A DNA stretch of 64,000 nt. Source: Hyphomicrobium sp. GTDB taxonomy: Bacteria; Pseudomonadota; Alphaproteobacteria; Rhizobiales; Hyphomicrobiaceae. Below, one piece after another: positions 55,975-64,000 of this stretch. Below the pieces are notes generated by a model. It did no database searches and was not told the DNA's origin. It was given only the letters and a program-made list of their open reading frames with translations. The position numbers were made by a program, and so were the translations under genes. The stretch's first letter is position 1, and each line of letters begins with the position of its first letter. The stretch spans positions 496,001-560,000 of the forward strand of contig NZ_JAIETU010000005.1 in assembly GCF_019744875.1 (NCBI RefSeq), given 5' to 3'.

Positions 55975-56070
55975 ACAGCCCACGGTTACCCAGGAAAGCC
56001 TTAGAACGATTGTCCAGTTGCGTTAAGTTATACTCGATTTATTGGATGAACCGGAGCGTCCTTAGCCGCG

Positions 56071-56568
56071 TTGGACATTCGAAGGCCCGCATTTGCGGGC
56101 GGTGACCCGTGGGACTGGGCTTTGAAAAAACTCGATGCGCAAACGGCGCATAACATTTTGATCGCTGTCCACGACGCTTGGTCCAACGGCGCCATCGAAC
56201 GAATATTGAGTCACTACACGGACGACCTGGTCTACTGGTGCAATGCAGGGTACGTGCAGGGACAGCCGTTCCAGATGGACGGCAAGCAATGCATGCGGAC
56301 GTTCCTGCACACCATTCTCGCGGTCGCTGAAAGCGGCACGTCAGTGGCGGAGTTCAGTTTCGTCGATGGGCACGCGCACGCGACCATCGCGGCGCACATC
56401 AAGCATCGGCGCACCGGACACCAGCTCAGCGGCACCTACGGCCAGGTCCTCACGTTCCGCGGCCGGAAGATCTGCAGGATCGAGGAATTCCACGACGTGG
56501 AAAGCATGTCCCAGTTCTGGCGCATGGTGTCCGTCGACTGCGATGGATCGCAGCCAGAACAACACTAG
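56071..56568 (+). CDS. SnoaL/NTF2-like protein
   Basis: A 165-residue cone-shaped alpha+beta fold is suggested by the N-terminal helix (AQTAHNILIAVHDAWSNGAIERILSHYTDDLVYWCN), the strand pair EFSFVDGHAHATIAAHIKHRRTGHQLSGTYGQVLTF and a C-terminal CRIEEFHDVESMSQFW. This matches SnoaL-like ketosteroid-isomerase-fold proteins. The start is unsure: TTG 56071 or TTG 56122 (LKKLDAQTAHN). Substrate unknown. Confidence 0.68.
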   Translation: MDIRRPAFAGGDPWDWALKKLDAQTAHNILIAVHDAWSNGAIERILSHYTDDLVYWCNAGYVQGQPFQMDGKQCMRTFLHTILAVAESGTSVAEFSFVDGHAHATIAAHIKHRRTGHQLSGTYGQVLTFRGRKICRIEEFHDVESMSQFWRMVSVDCDGSQPEQH

Positions 56569-56592
56569 ACAGCCGCGCCTCGAACCGGCCGC

Positions 56593-57882
56593 CTACTCGA
56601 TGACGACGGTGGCGACGTAGTCCATCGTGCGGTTGATGTTGTCAGGCGGCAGCAACGTGTTCAGCAGATACGACGTCGGCGAATAGTTCTCGGGCACGGC
56701 GCGATTGAAGGCGCTCCGGATCAGGCGCGCGCGCATGCGCTGGACGATACTGCCGCCGCTGACGCCCAGATAATAATCCTTCAGCGTCTCGAACTTCGGC
56801 TGCATCGCCTCCGCGACCTTGCGGTGCCCTTCGGACATCTTCGCCAGGCCCTTCGGGTCTTCGACGAACACCGACTTCAGCATCTCCTTGCGGTCGTCAT
56901 TCGGAATCTTGAGCTTGTCGATGACGGTCAGCGGGCCGTCCGCAAGCCCCACGACGGAGGAGCGCCCTTCGCTCGCAACCGAGTTGCCGGCGGCATCGAG
57001 CGGCTTCATCGGCGCCTTGACGCAGGCCGGCACGCGGCTGCCCTTGAAGGCGTCGGCGGTCGTCGCCGGATCGCAGTCCCTGAGCGCGAGCACCGACCAG
57101 GCGAACTCCGAGCAATAGAGATCGAGCGTGCCGGGAGGGTTCTGCCCGAGCGCGATCTGTCCGAGGCGCTGGACGAAATCCAGCGAATGGCCGGGCTTGA
57201 ACTTCGGGGCGTTGTAGTCGTCGTTGAACTTGATCTGGCTCGGATACACCTTCCTGGCGCTGGCGTTGAGACGCGTGGCCCAGGCGGCGATGTTGCGGCG
57301 CTCTTCGTCGTTCAAGGCACGCGGGCGGATGATGTGAATGAAATTCAGTGTACGGTAGTGCTCGCTGGTGAGGTCGGCGCTCATGCCCTTGCCGAGGTAC
57401 TCCTCGTTCAAGGGATTGTCCAAGTTCCGCACCTTGCCGTCCTTGATGTAGGCGAGCCCCGTGTGGCTGATCCCCATCTGGATGTTCGGGTAGGCGCCGG
57501 CGCCGCCCCATTCGGCGCGGAACGTGAGCAGCAGGTCGCCGGTCTCGACGATGCCGCTCTTGGCGAGCCGCGCCGCCATGCCGGAGCGCGGCGTCACAAT
57601 GAGGCGAAGACCTGCGTCGCTGCCGGTCTTGATGGCGTCCGGATGCTTGAAGTCGACCAGAACATCCGACGTCTCGAACGGCCCCTTGAGGGGCGCGCGG
57701 GTGCTGGACGGCACGGTGAAATAAATCGGGATATTGAGCTTCTTGGCGAGGCGTTCGTTCGCCTTCTCGCTGAAGGTGAAGTCCTTTTTCGCCGCCAGGG
57801 CCGGCGCGCCGGTCAGCGCCAGGGCCGCTCCCATTGCAAGCCACATACGGGTGGAGAGAGCTTTCGATGTCGGCTTTGCCAT
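56593..57882 (-). CDS. Secreted protein with predicted permuted papain-like (NlpC/P60-type) fold
   Basis: The 429-residue protein has a signal peptide (to ALAAKKD). In mid-sequence GDLLLTFRAEWG (115-126) and IQMGISHTGLAYI (His140) precede YCSEFAWSVL (Cys257). This order, His before Cys, is the pattern of circularly permuted NlpC/P60 (YiiX/LRAT-like) hydrolases. A C-terminal helical region follows, with LKDYYLGVSGGSIVQRMRARL. Cell-wall peptide or lipid ester cleavage is possible; the assignment is mine and is moderate. A GATCGT-rich leader precedes it. Confidence 0.6.
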   Translation of the reverse strand: MAKPTSKALSTRMWLAMGAALALTGAPALAAKKDFTFSEKANERLAKKLNIPIYFTVPSSTRAPLKGPFETSDVLVDFKHPDAIKTGSDAGLRLIVTPRSGMAARLAKSGIVETGDLLLTFRAEWGGAGAYPNIQMGISHTGLAYIKDGKVRNLDNPLNEEYLGKGMSADLTSEHYRTLNFIHIIRPRALNDEERRNIAAWATRLNASARKVYPSQIKFNDDYNAPKFKPGHSLDFVQRLGQIALGQNPPGTLDLYCSEFAWSVLALRDCDPATTADAFKGSRVPACVKAPMKPLDAAGNSVASEGRSSVVGLADGPLTVIDKLKIPNDDRKEMLKSVFVEDPKGLAKMSEGHRKVAEAMQPKFETLKDYYLGVSGGSIVQRMRARLIRSAFNRAVPENYSPTSYLLNTLLPPDNINRTMDYVATVVIE

Positions 57883-58192
57883 TCAATCACCTGGAACGCA
57901 CATTGATCGTCGTGGATCGTTGGATCGTCTTTGGTCGTTGATCTTCCGCAGCCAATCCCTCCGGCGGAGGAGCAAACAGTACGCACGCCGGGCCGCGCCG
58001 TCCACCGTCACCGCCCGAGCCGCCGCCCCCAATTGTGACACGAGCGGTGGCGGCCAGATTCGCAGGTTGGTCTGCGGCGGTTCCGAGGCGACGCACATCA
58101 CTCGAGCAGCATGCGCCCTTTTTTGAGGACAACGCGCTTGCATTCCGGCGCCCGAGCCGAAAAAATCGCGACCGAACCGCAAAAGGAGCCCG
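57883..58192. other. Gap with short GATCGT repeats between divergent genes
   Basis: This 310-nt gap separates the minus-strand papain-like gene from the antiporter. Its left part (57904-57943) has four imperfect direct repeats of a GATCGTyG-like 8-10-mer. The right part carries AAAAGGAG, the antiporter ribosome-binding site. No gene is supported. Confidence 0.5.
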
Positions 58193-60021
58193 ATGGAACA
58201 CGATATCTCGCTGATCGCCACCATTTCGATGGGACTCGTGCTCGCCTTCATCGGCGGCATGATCGCCAATAAGCTGCGATTGCCGCCCCTGGTCGGGTAC
58301 CTACTGGCGGGTGTCGCGCTCGGTCCGTTCACGCCGGGGTTCGTCGGAGACGCCCACATTGCGGGGCAATTGGCTGAAATCGGCGTCATGCTGCTGATGT
58401 TCGGCGTGGGCCTGCACTTTTCCATCAACGACCTGCTGGCGGTTCGCGGCATCGCGATCCCGGGCGCCATTGCCCAGATCGCAGTCGCGACGCTGTTCGG
58501 CGTGGCGCTGGCGCATCTGTGGGGCTGGGGGCTTGGGGCTGGCCTGGTGTTCGGCCTCGCGCTTTCGGTCGCCAGCACCGTCGTTCTCCTGCGCGCGCTC
58601 GAACAGCGCAATGAGCTCGACAGCGTCAACGGAAAGATCGCGGTCGGCTGGCTGATCGTGGAAGATCTGGCGATGGTGCTCGCGCTCGTGCTGCTGCCGG
58701 CGCTGGCCGGGGCGCTCGGCGCGGACGGCGGGAGTCGTGGCGTCGCGAGCCAGCTCTCGGGCGACAGTGTCTGGCTGACGCTGGTGCTGACGCTCGGCAA
58801 GGTCGCGCTGTTTACGGCGCTGGTGTTCGTCGTCGGCACGCGCGCCGTGCCCTGGATGCTGAAGCATGTGGCGCGCACGGGCTCGCGCGAGCTGTTTACG
58901 CTTTCGGTGCTCGCAACGGCACTCGGCATTGCTTATGGCTCGGCCGAGCTGTTCGGGGTCTCGTTCGCGCTCGGCGCGTTCTTTGCCGGCATCGTGCTCA
59001 GCGAATCCGATTTCAGCCACAAGGCGGCGGCGGACTCCCTTCCGTTCCAAGACGCGTTCGCGGTGCTCTTTTCGTGTCGGTCGGCATGCTGTTCGACCCA
59101 AGCATTCTCATCCGCGATCCGCTGTCGGTGCTGGCCGTGCTGTTCCTGATCGTGTTCGGCAAATCGATAGCCGCGTTCGCCATCGTCATGCTGCGCGGCT
59201 TTCCCGTGCGGACGGCGCTCACGGTTTCGGCGAGCCTCGCGCAGATCGGCGAATTCTCATTCATCCTGGTCGCCCTCGGAGTCTCTCTCGGAATGCTGCC
59301 GCCGGAAGGGCGCGATCTCGTGCTTGCGGGCGCCATCCTGTCGATCACGCTCAACCCGCTCGTGTTTGCCGCCATCGAGCCCATCATGGGGTGGATCAAG
59401 GCGCGCCCCGCCCTTGCCGCGCGGCTCGAGCGCGCGAGCGCGGACGAGCTCGTGAATGCGGGCGCGGTGGAAGCCGGATTGAAGGACCATGCCATCATCG
59501 TCGGCTACGGCCGGGTGGGGGAGGTGATCGGCGAGCAACTCAAGGCGCAGGGCCTGGATTTCGTCGTCATCGAGGAAGACCGCAGACGGCTCGAGGAGCT
59601 GCGCCGGCAGGGCCTGAACGCGATCTACGGGGACGCGGCGGCTGTCGGTGTTCTCGACGCCGCGGGCGTGGCGAACGCCAAGATCCTGATCGTCGCCATT
59701 CCGCCCGGCATGCTCAAGCGGCGGATTATCGAACTGGCGCGCGAGGCCAATCCGGCCATCCAGACGGCGGTGCGGACGCATCGCGCCTCCGAGCTCGCCT
59801 ATCTCAAGTCCCAGGGCGTGGGCTTCGCCATCATGGGGACGCGGGAAGTGGCCCTGGGGCTGCTCGGCTTTGCGCTGACGAGCATGGGGTATTCCGATAA
59901 AAGGGCGCAAGCCGTAGTCCAGGAGGCCCGGCTTTCCGGCGACGGGGCGGCCTTCGACCGGGAACTGCTGGAGGCAACGCCCGAACTCCGGGAGCACAAG
60001 GAGCCAGACGGGCCGACCTAG
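58193..60021 (+). pseudogene. CPA2 cation/proton antiporter (YbaL/KefB-like), one-base frameshift
   Basis: Two frames join into one protein of ~609 residues. The first (58193 onward) codes the Na_H_exchanger domain with about nine TM helices, e.g. RLPPLVGYLLAGVALGPF and SVASTVVLLRALEQ. It reaches FQDAFAVLF at 59070 and goes out of frame. The second frame (visible from 59074) resumes SVGMLFDPSI and continues to a TrkA_N Rossmann domain (HAIIVGYGRVGEVIGEQL, YGDAAAVGVLDAAG). The break is in a run of four T at 59069-59072; five T would restore FFVSVGMLF. It may be a real mutation or a homopolymer sequencing error. Confidence 0.8.
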
Positions 60022-60111
60022 CGGGCAAGCGGGCAGATTCTTCGCAGTTTCGCGCGCCGGGGAAGCCCATTAGGATGGCCGCCGGTCAAGACGGGTAGGG
60101 GAGTTCTGATC

Positions 60112-60942
60112 ATGGCGCAGGCGGATACCGCGGGCGGGCCGGACGGCAAGTTCGAGCCCACCATCTATGCCGCAACCGGCGGGCGCAAAACGACCTTCTC
60201 CTTCGTGTTCCTGATCCTGCTGCCGTTCTTCGCCAGCCTGCCGGCGATGATGTACATGCGCGTCAAGCACGGCCTCTACTTCGACGCGGCCGGCCTCGCC
60301 ATCATGGCCATCGGCTTCTCGATCCTGATGTTCCTGATCGTGATCGAACTCCTGTTCTCGCTGCGCGCGCGTGTCGAGATCGGCGAGAAGTCGGTGAAGA
60401 TGACGCTGCCCTCGGGGCGCGGGCCAACGCCGATGCTGTTCTACAAGACCTACGACATCCCCTACGATCAGGTGCAGACGGTCGAGACGCGCCGCGAAAT
60501 CTATGGCGGCTCGATCGTGCCTGTGCTGCTCAAGGGCGCGCGGTTGATCACCAAGGACGATAAAGCGATCCCGATCGGCTACATCAGCGAAGCCAATGTC
60601 GATCCGTGCTTCCCCTATCCCGAGATCGCCCAGAAGATCGCCGACCGGGCGCGCCTGCCGCTGATCGACCGCGGCAACGTGCGCCGCTCCTTCCGCCGCA
60701 AGTTCTTCGGTTTCAAGCGTGGCAGCGTGAGCGAGGTCGACACCGTCGACGACGCGCAGATCGCCGATCTCAACCGGTCGCACCACAACGTCGTCATGGG
60801 GTTGATGGGGGCGCTGGCGGTTCTGATGGTGATCGGCATCGTCGACGATTTCGCGAGCGAAACGCCGATCGGCCAGACGGCCTCGGCCGCAATGCCGATT
60901 TCGGGCACGCTGGCGCCGACCGCGGCTCCGAAGCGCAAGTAG
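60112..60942 (+). CDS. Membrane protein of unknown function with PH-like middle domain
   Basis: The 276-residue protein has two TM helices near the N-terminus (about 28-48, 57-82), a soluble beta-rich part (RARVEIGEKSVKMTLPSGRG, IPYDQVQTVETRREIYG, ARLITKDDKAIPIGYI) that could be a bacterial PH-like domain, and one C-terminal TM helix (about 230-247). It follows the antiporter by 90 nt. No named family. Confidence 0.7.
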   Translation: MAQADTAGGPDGKFEPTIYAATGGRKTTFSFVFLILLPFFASLPAMMYMRVKHGLYFDAAGLAIMAIGFSILMFLIVIELLFSLRARVEIGEKSVKMTLPSGRGPTPMLFYKTYDIPYDQVQTVETRREIYGGSIVPVLLKGARLITKDDKAIPIGYISEANVDPCFPYPEIAQKIADRARLPLIDRGNVRRSFRRKFFGFKRGSVSEVDTVDDAQIADLNRSHHNVVMGLMGALAVLMVIGIVDDFASETPIGQTASAAMPISGTLAPTAAPKRK

Positions 60943-60957
60943 ACGCGGCCGTCCGGA

Positions 60958-61269
60958 TCAGTTGACGAAGATGCGCACGGTCCGGCGGCGGCGCCCCGCG
61001 TAGCCGCTGAGCAGGGCCAGTGCGCCGAACGCCACGAAGGTCGGCACCTCGAGCAGCGGCCCGATGAGGTTGCCCCAGAGCCAGGGGGACGCCTCGACGA
61101 CGGCGCGCCGGGCGACCTCGAAGGAGCTTGGGCTGAGCTCCTTCCAATGGCCGGCGAGCGAGGTGGCGTGGAAGCTGCCGACGCCGTAGCTGGCTGGGGT
61201 GGCATCGACCACCAGGGCGACTGTCGCCACCAACAGGAAGACGGCTGACAGGAAGCGGAAAACGGCCAT
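60958..61269 (-). CDS. Small two-helix membrane protein
   Basis: The 103-residue protein has an N-terminal TM/signal segment (VFRFLSAVFLLVATVALVVD), a middle polar part with SFHATSLAGHWKELSPSSF and a second TM segment (VPTFVAFGALALLSGYAG) followed by GRRRRTVRIFVN. Similar Rhizobiales proteins are sometimes labelled PetM-like; I see no b6f context. It is convergent with the gene ending at 60942. Confidence 0.65.
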   Translation of the reverse strand: MAVFRFLSAVFLLVATVALVVDATPASYGVGSFHATSLAGHWKELSPSSFEVARRAVVEASPWLWGNLIGPLLEVPTFVAFGALALLSGYAGRRRRTVRIFVN

Positions 61270-61630
61270 TCCGAAGCTCTCGATCGATGGAGCGGCGCGG
61301 CTGCGCCGGTCGCGGCCATCCTAGAGGAGCTCTGCGCCGAGGGGAATCGCGGACCTGCTCCGGGCCTTTGGATTGCGGTGTTTCCAGCCCGGCACGATCT
61401 CTTGCGTGGCTCCGCGATAGCCGGTCCCACTTTGCCGGACGCTGGGCAATTGCCTAGCCGTGCGTCCGGCCTGCAAGAAGACCTGCAAGAGTGCCGTTTG
61501 GCGTGTTGCCAGTCCGGCGGTTCTGGGTATAGTGCGCCGCTTCAGGCCGGGACCGGCGTTGCTTCGCGACGCATTTCCGCCCGGCCTGCACGGTCCTTTT
61601 TCTCAACCAGACTAGGATCGGTTTTGCGCC
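61270..61630. other. Gap before tRNA-Ser with a degenerate dispersed repeat
   Basis: This 361-nt gap has no supported gene. CCGGTCCCACTTTGCCGGA at 61421-61439 matches the core of the dispersed repeat with two differences and is preceded by CTTGCGTGGCTCCGCGATAG, resembling another repeat module. Confidence 0.45.
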
Positions 61631-61720
61631 GGAGAGATGGCCGAGTGGTTGAAGGCGCACGCCTGGAACGCGTGTAGGCGGGCAACCGTCTCGTGGGTTC
61701 GAATCCCACTCTCTCCGCCA
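61631..61720 (+). tRNA. tRNA-Ser (anticodon GGA)
   Basis: A 90-nt cloverleaf with a long class II variable arm and encoded CCA. The acceptor stem is GGAGAGA/TCTCTCC with G73; the anticodon stem is CACGC/GCGTG around CTGGAAC (anticodon GGA); the variable arm is TAGGCGGGCAACCGTCTC; the T-stem GTGGG/CCCAC encloses TTCGAAT. It is the likely attachment site of the element to its right. Confidence 0.97.
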
Positions 61721-61834
61721 ATTCCACGTTCGCCAGCGTTCACTGCGGATCGCGGACATCGCCATATAGCTAGCAAAACTAGGGATAAGTTGTGCGCCGC
61801 AGTTCGCCAGCATCCGTTGGCATCCGCAAAAATT

Positions 61835-61876
61835 GATGGTATTCCCGTTGGTGTCGCGTATCGAAATACCAACATC
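61835..61876. promoter_or_regulatory. Inverted repeat in the integrase leader
   Basis: TGGTATT (61837-61843) and AATACCA (61865-61871) form a perfect 7-bp dyad, extended by GAT/ATC with one bulge, just before the integrase ATG. CCGTTGG-type direct repeats (61814 and 61846) flank it. It could be an operator, arm-type recombinase site or leader hairpin. Confidence 0.4.
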
Positions 61877-61890
61877 GACGGGAGCCGCTC

Positions 61891-63120
61891 ATGCCCCTCA
61901 CCGATACAGCGATCCGCAACGTAAAGGCGCGCGGTGAACCGTTCAAGATTTCAGACGGTGGCGGCCTGCATCTGCTCGTACAGCCGAACAACTCGCGCCT
62001 CTGGCGGCTAGCCTACAGGTTCGCCGGCAAGCAGAGGACGCTAGCGCTCGGTAGATATCCAACAGTGTCCCTCTCCAAAGCGCGAGAAATGCGCGACAGC
62101 GCGAAACGGCTACTGGCTGATAGGATTGATCCCAGCGCCCAGAAGCGGCGCGACAAACTCGCTGCGCGCGCCGCCGGCGATGCCACGTTCAAGGCGCTCG
62201 CGCTAGAGTATCTCGACAACCGTCGCCACACCCTGACACCCCTCTATGCCGACCAGCTCCTCCGCAGACTGGAGGCGGACATCTTTCCGCATCTGGGATC
62301 ACGTCCAATCGCGGAGATCGATGCGCCGGAGCTGTTGGACGTTCTGCGCGGCGTGGAGAAGCGAGGCGTTATCGAGCAGGCGCGACGGCTGCGGCAGAGC
62401 GTCGGACAGGTTTTCCGCTACGCAATGATCACGGGCCGGGCAAAGCACGACCCTTCGACGGCGCTCAAAGGCGCTCTTAAGCCCAAAGGCCGGCAAAGGC
62501 ACCACATGCCGATGCCTCGCGACGAGTTGCCCGGTTTCCTCCGCGGGCTAGACGCCTACGACGGCGATCCGCGCACGGCGCTGGCACTGCGCTTGATCGT
62601 GCTAACTATGGTCCGCACGACCGAGCTACGTGCTGCGCGCTGGGAGGAATTCGAGCACCTCGACGGGCGTGAGCCTCTTTGGCGCATTCCCGCCGAGCGT
62701 ATGAAAGCCCGCTTCGAGCACCTCGTGCCGCTGTCCGGTCAGGCCGTTGCCACGCTCGCCGAGCTTCGCGCGCTCCCGGGCGCGAGGGCAAACGGCTTTT
62801 TGTTTCCTTCGCCATCGCGCGAGGGCTGCATGTCGAACAATACGATGCTCTTCGCGCTCTACCGCATGGGCTGGCACGGCCGCGCCACCGTGCACGGCTT
62901 CCGCGGCGTCGCCTCGACGATCCTCAACGAGATGGGATTTCCCGGCGATTGGATAGAGCGGCAGCTCGCGCATGACGAGCGCGACGACGTGCGCGGTGCT
63001 TACAATTCGGCGCAATACCTACCCGGCCGGCGAAAGATGCTGCAGCGCTGGTCGGATTGGCTCGATGAGATCAAACGCACGGGCAAGGTTGCTGTGCTCG
63101 CGCGGGAGGCCGCGGAATGA
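61891..63120 (+). CDS. int: Tyrosine-type site-specific integrase (P4 family)
   Basis: The 409-residue protein has an N-terminal DUF4102-type arm-binding domain ([28 protein letters not shown]), a core-binding domain and a catalytic domain with Arg242 ([11 protein letters not shown]), His335 and Arg338 (HGFRGVAST), His361 (QLAHDE) and nucleophile Tyr371 (RGAYNSAQY). All five catalytic residues are present, so it is probably active. It lies 171 nt after tRNA-Ser. Confidence 0.95.
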   Translation: MPLTDTAIRNVKARGEPFKISDGGGLHLLVQPNNSRLWRLAYRFAGKQRTLALGRYPTVSLSKAREMRDSAKRLLADRIDPSAQKRRDKLAARAAGDATFKALALEYLDNRRHTLTPLYADQLLRRLEADIFPHLGSRPIAEIDAPELLDVLRGVEKRGVIEQARRLRQSVGQVFRYAMITGRAKHDPSTALKGALKPKGRQRHHMPMPRDELPGFLRGLDAYDGDPRTALALRLIVLTMVRTTELRAARWEEFEHLDGREPLWRIPAERMKARFEHLVPLSGQAVATLAELRALPGARANGFLFPSPSREGCMSNNTMLFALYRMGWHGRATVHGFRGVASTILNEMGFPGDWIERQLAHDERDDVRGAYNSAQYLPGRRKMLQRWSDWLDEIKRTGKVAVLAREAAE

Positions 63121-63638
63121 CTGATTGGCGCGCAAACGGGAGAAAACTCCTGTCTACTTGGGAGCAACGCCGGAGCGAGGAATGGCAACGCATTGCCCCG
63201 CACGTCGAGCCTGTTTTAAAGTGGTGGGACGAGGAAAATTCATTCCCGCGCGCGGTGATGGCCGCCTTCGGGGTGGAGCAGAACCGCGAGCCGTTGATCG
63301 CACTGCTGCGATCTGAGAAGGCTATCTCGATGATGGATCGAGAATGGCTCGCTGACGAGCTAGAGGGCGCCGACGTTGTTCGAATAGTGCCAGAAACCTT
63401 GACTCGCGGACGGGGGGCGCCGCCCAATCTAGATCAACAACGCGCGGCGCGTGACGCTAGGAAGTTCTTTAACGACTGGAAGCGCCTCAATAAACAGGAT
63501 GACATCAGCGACCTGGCAATGCGGAAGCAGATGCTAGAGGAGTCCGTTGAAATCGTTCTCAAGCTTCACCGGTTGGAGGCCGCAATTGATCCTGAATCCA
63601 TTCTGGGGCGAATGCGACGTGGGAAAAATCGCCAATAA
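63117..63638 (+). CDS. Uncharacterised protein of the integrative element
   Basis: Its ATG overlaps the integrase stop as ATGA. The 173-residue product is charged and helical (EQRRSEEWQRIAPHVEPVLKWWDEE, NDWKRLNKQDDISDLAMRKQMLEESVEIVL), with no signal peptide or TM segment. I do not recognise a family. Codon use is less GC-biased than in the housekeeping genes. Confidence 0.75.
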   Translation: MTDWRANGRKLLSTWEQRRSEEWQRIAPHVEPVLKWWDEENSFPRAVMAAFGVEQNREPLIALLRSEKAISMMDREWLADELEGADVVRIVPETLTRGRGAPPNLDQQRAARDARKFFNDWKRLNKQDDISDLAMRKQMLEESVEIVLKLHRLEAAIDPESILGRMRRGKNRQ

Positions 63639-63730
63639 TAAGCGTTTTGCGCGCAATTGCGGTGGCGCGCTGATTTAGCAAATCACTCATCGTCCTTCGT
63701 GCAGTATCGCCAACGTTCACGAGGGCTACG

Positions 63731-63910
63731 ATGCAAGACAGCGATAAGATCGCCTACACGCCCAAGTCTCTTTCTCATGCGACGGACACGGGCCTGACTA
63801 AAATTTGGGAAGCCATCAAGAAAGGCGACCTTAAAGCGCGGAAGCTCGGCCGGAAGCGCCTCATCCTGCGCGAAGACGCCGTGGATTGGCTCAAAGGGCT
63901 TCCGGCATGA
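63731..63910 (+). CDS. Small HTH DNA-binding protein (excisionase/AlpA-like)
   Basis: A 59-residue protein from ATG 63731 with the MerR-type HTH_17 pattern of excisionases and AlpA regulators: a helix LSHATDTGLTKIWEAIKKGDL, the KARKLGRKRLILREDAVDWL wing and helix. Such proteins direct excision or regulate the integrase. Its stop overlaps the next ATG by 4 nt. Confidence 0.75.
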   Translation: MQDSDKIAYTPKSLSHATDTGLTKIWEAIKKGDLKARKLGRKRLILREDAVDWLKGLPA

Positions 63911-64000
63911 GCAGCCGTCCCAACCCACGTCTCGATACGTGTCGGGACAATGAAAATCACGTCTCAGGACGCTCGCTGTTCGGACTTGGGACGGCCTTCC
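63907..64000 (+). CDS. Partial unknown protein of the integrative element
   Basis: ATG 63907 overlaps the TGA of the HTH gene as ATGA. The 31 visible codons (MSSRPNPRLDTCRDNENHV and on) stay open to the window edge. Nothing can be said of function. Confidence 0.5.
   Translation, partial: MSSRPNPRLDTCRDNENHVSGRSLFGLGTAF

Larger units (their letters stand above)
61721..64000 (+). mobile_element. Left end of an integrative element in tRNA-Ser (continues past the window)
   Basis: An integrase gene transcribed away from the 3' end of a tRNA gene, then an unknown gene and an excisionase-like HTH gene in tight overlap, is the normal left edge of a P4-type genomic island or prophage. The attL core should lie in the 3' part of tRNA-Ser (about 61690-61720). 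The matching attR is outside the window. Base composition here is more AT-rich than the core genes on the left, consistent with transfer. Confidence 0.75.

Overview
The window is high-GC alphaproteobacterial chromosome, most likely from the Hyphomicrobiales (Rhizobiales). The evidence is a linked fabA-fabB-fabI operon beside an Irr-type Fur regulator, a tRNA-His with A73 and no encoded G-1 together with a HisRS carrying an RYDLTAP motif, the short HisG plus HisZ pair, an Hsp20-DUF1150 pair, and dispersed intergenic repeats of the type common in rhizobia. No rRNA, plasmid function or CRISPR array is visible. I cannot name the genus with confidence; a Hyphomicrobium-like organism is a guess.

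Layout. 1-11000 is housekeeping: a partial redoxin, murI, fabI-fabB-fabA (minus), irr (plus), an SH3-domain secreted protein, a D-2-hydroxyacid dehydrogenase, an SRPBCC-M50 protease fusion, a MoeB/ThiF-like E1 enzyme and an AsmA-like protein. 11100-17050 is a minus-strand heavy-metal RND efflux operon: a His/Cys-rich secreted protein, a composite membrane-fusion protein, a CzcA-type pump and a second His-rich secreted protein. 17131-26349 is a long minus-strand metal (probably iron) uptake locus: exbB-exbD-tonB, a TonB-dependent siderophore receptor, then sel1-PepSY-DUF2271-DUF4198-apbE. The last five look like an extracytosolic flavin/heme electron-transfer unit that could reduce ferric siderophores. 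26657-31386 carries tRNA-His, an orphan histidine kinase and an iron(III) ABC binding protein and permease without an ATPase gene.

31429-41400 holds yceI with cytochrome b561, a small aromatic/His-rich secreted protein, an acyltransferase-3/SGNH protein preceded by a coupled small ORF, a methyltransferase, pccB, a VOC protein, a protein with a repetitive Cys/His-rich head, and hsp20 (with an RpoH-type promoter) plus DUF1150. 42024-45531 is hisG-hisZ-hisS on the minus strand, bracketed by dispersed repeats. 45684-61269 contains rlmN, small membrane proteins, a phasin-like gene under a palindromic operator, argG, a MipA/OmpV porin-like protein, typA/bipA, a predicted permuted-papain-fold protein, and a CPA2 cation/proton antiporter gene interrupted by a one-base frameshift.

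From 61631 a tRNA-Ser(GGA) is followed by a tyrosine integrase, an unknown gene, a 59-residue HTH/excisionase-like gene and a further truncated gene. This is the left end of an integrative element that continues past the window edge.

Most notable points: the ApbE/PepSY/DUF2271/DUF4198 module with a visible flavin-attachment motif in the DUF2271 protein; an ApbE with no evident signal peptide; the unusual tRNA-His/HisRS pair; a palindromic operator over the -10 of the phasin-like gene; and the antiporter frameshift.
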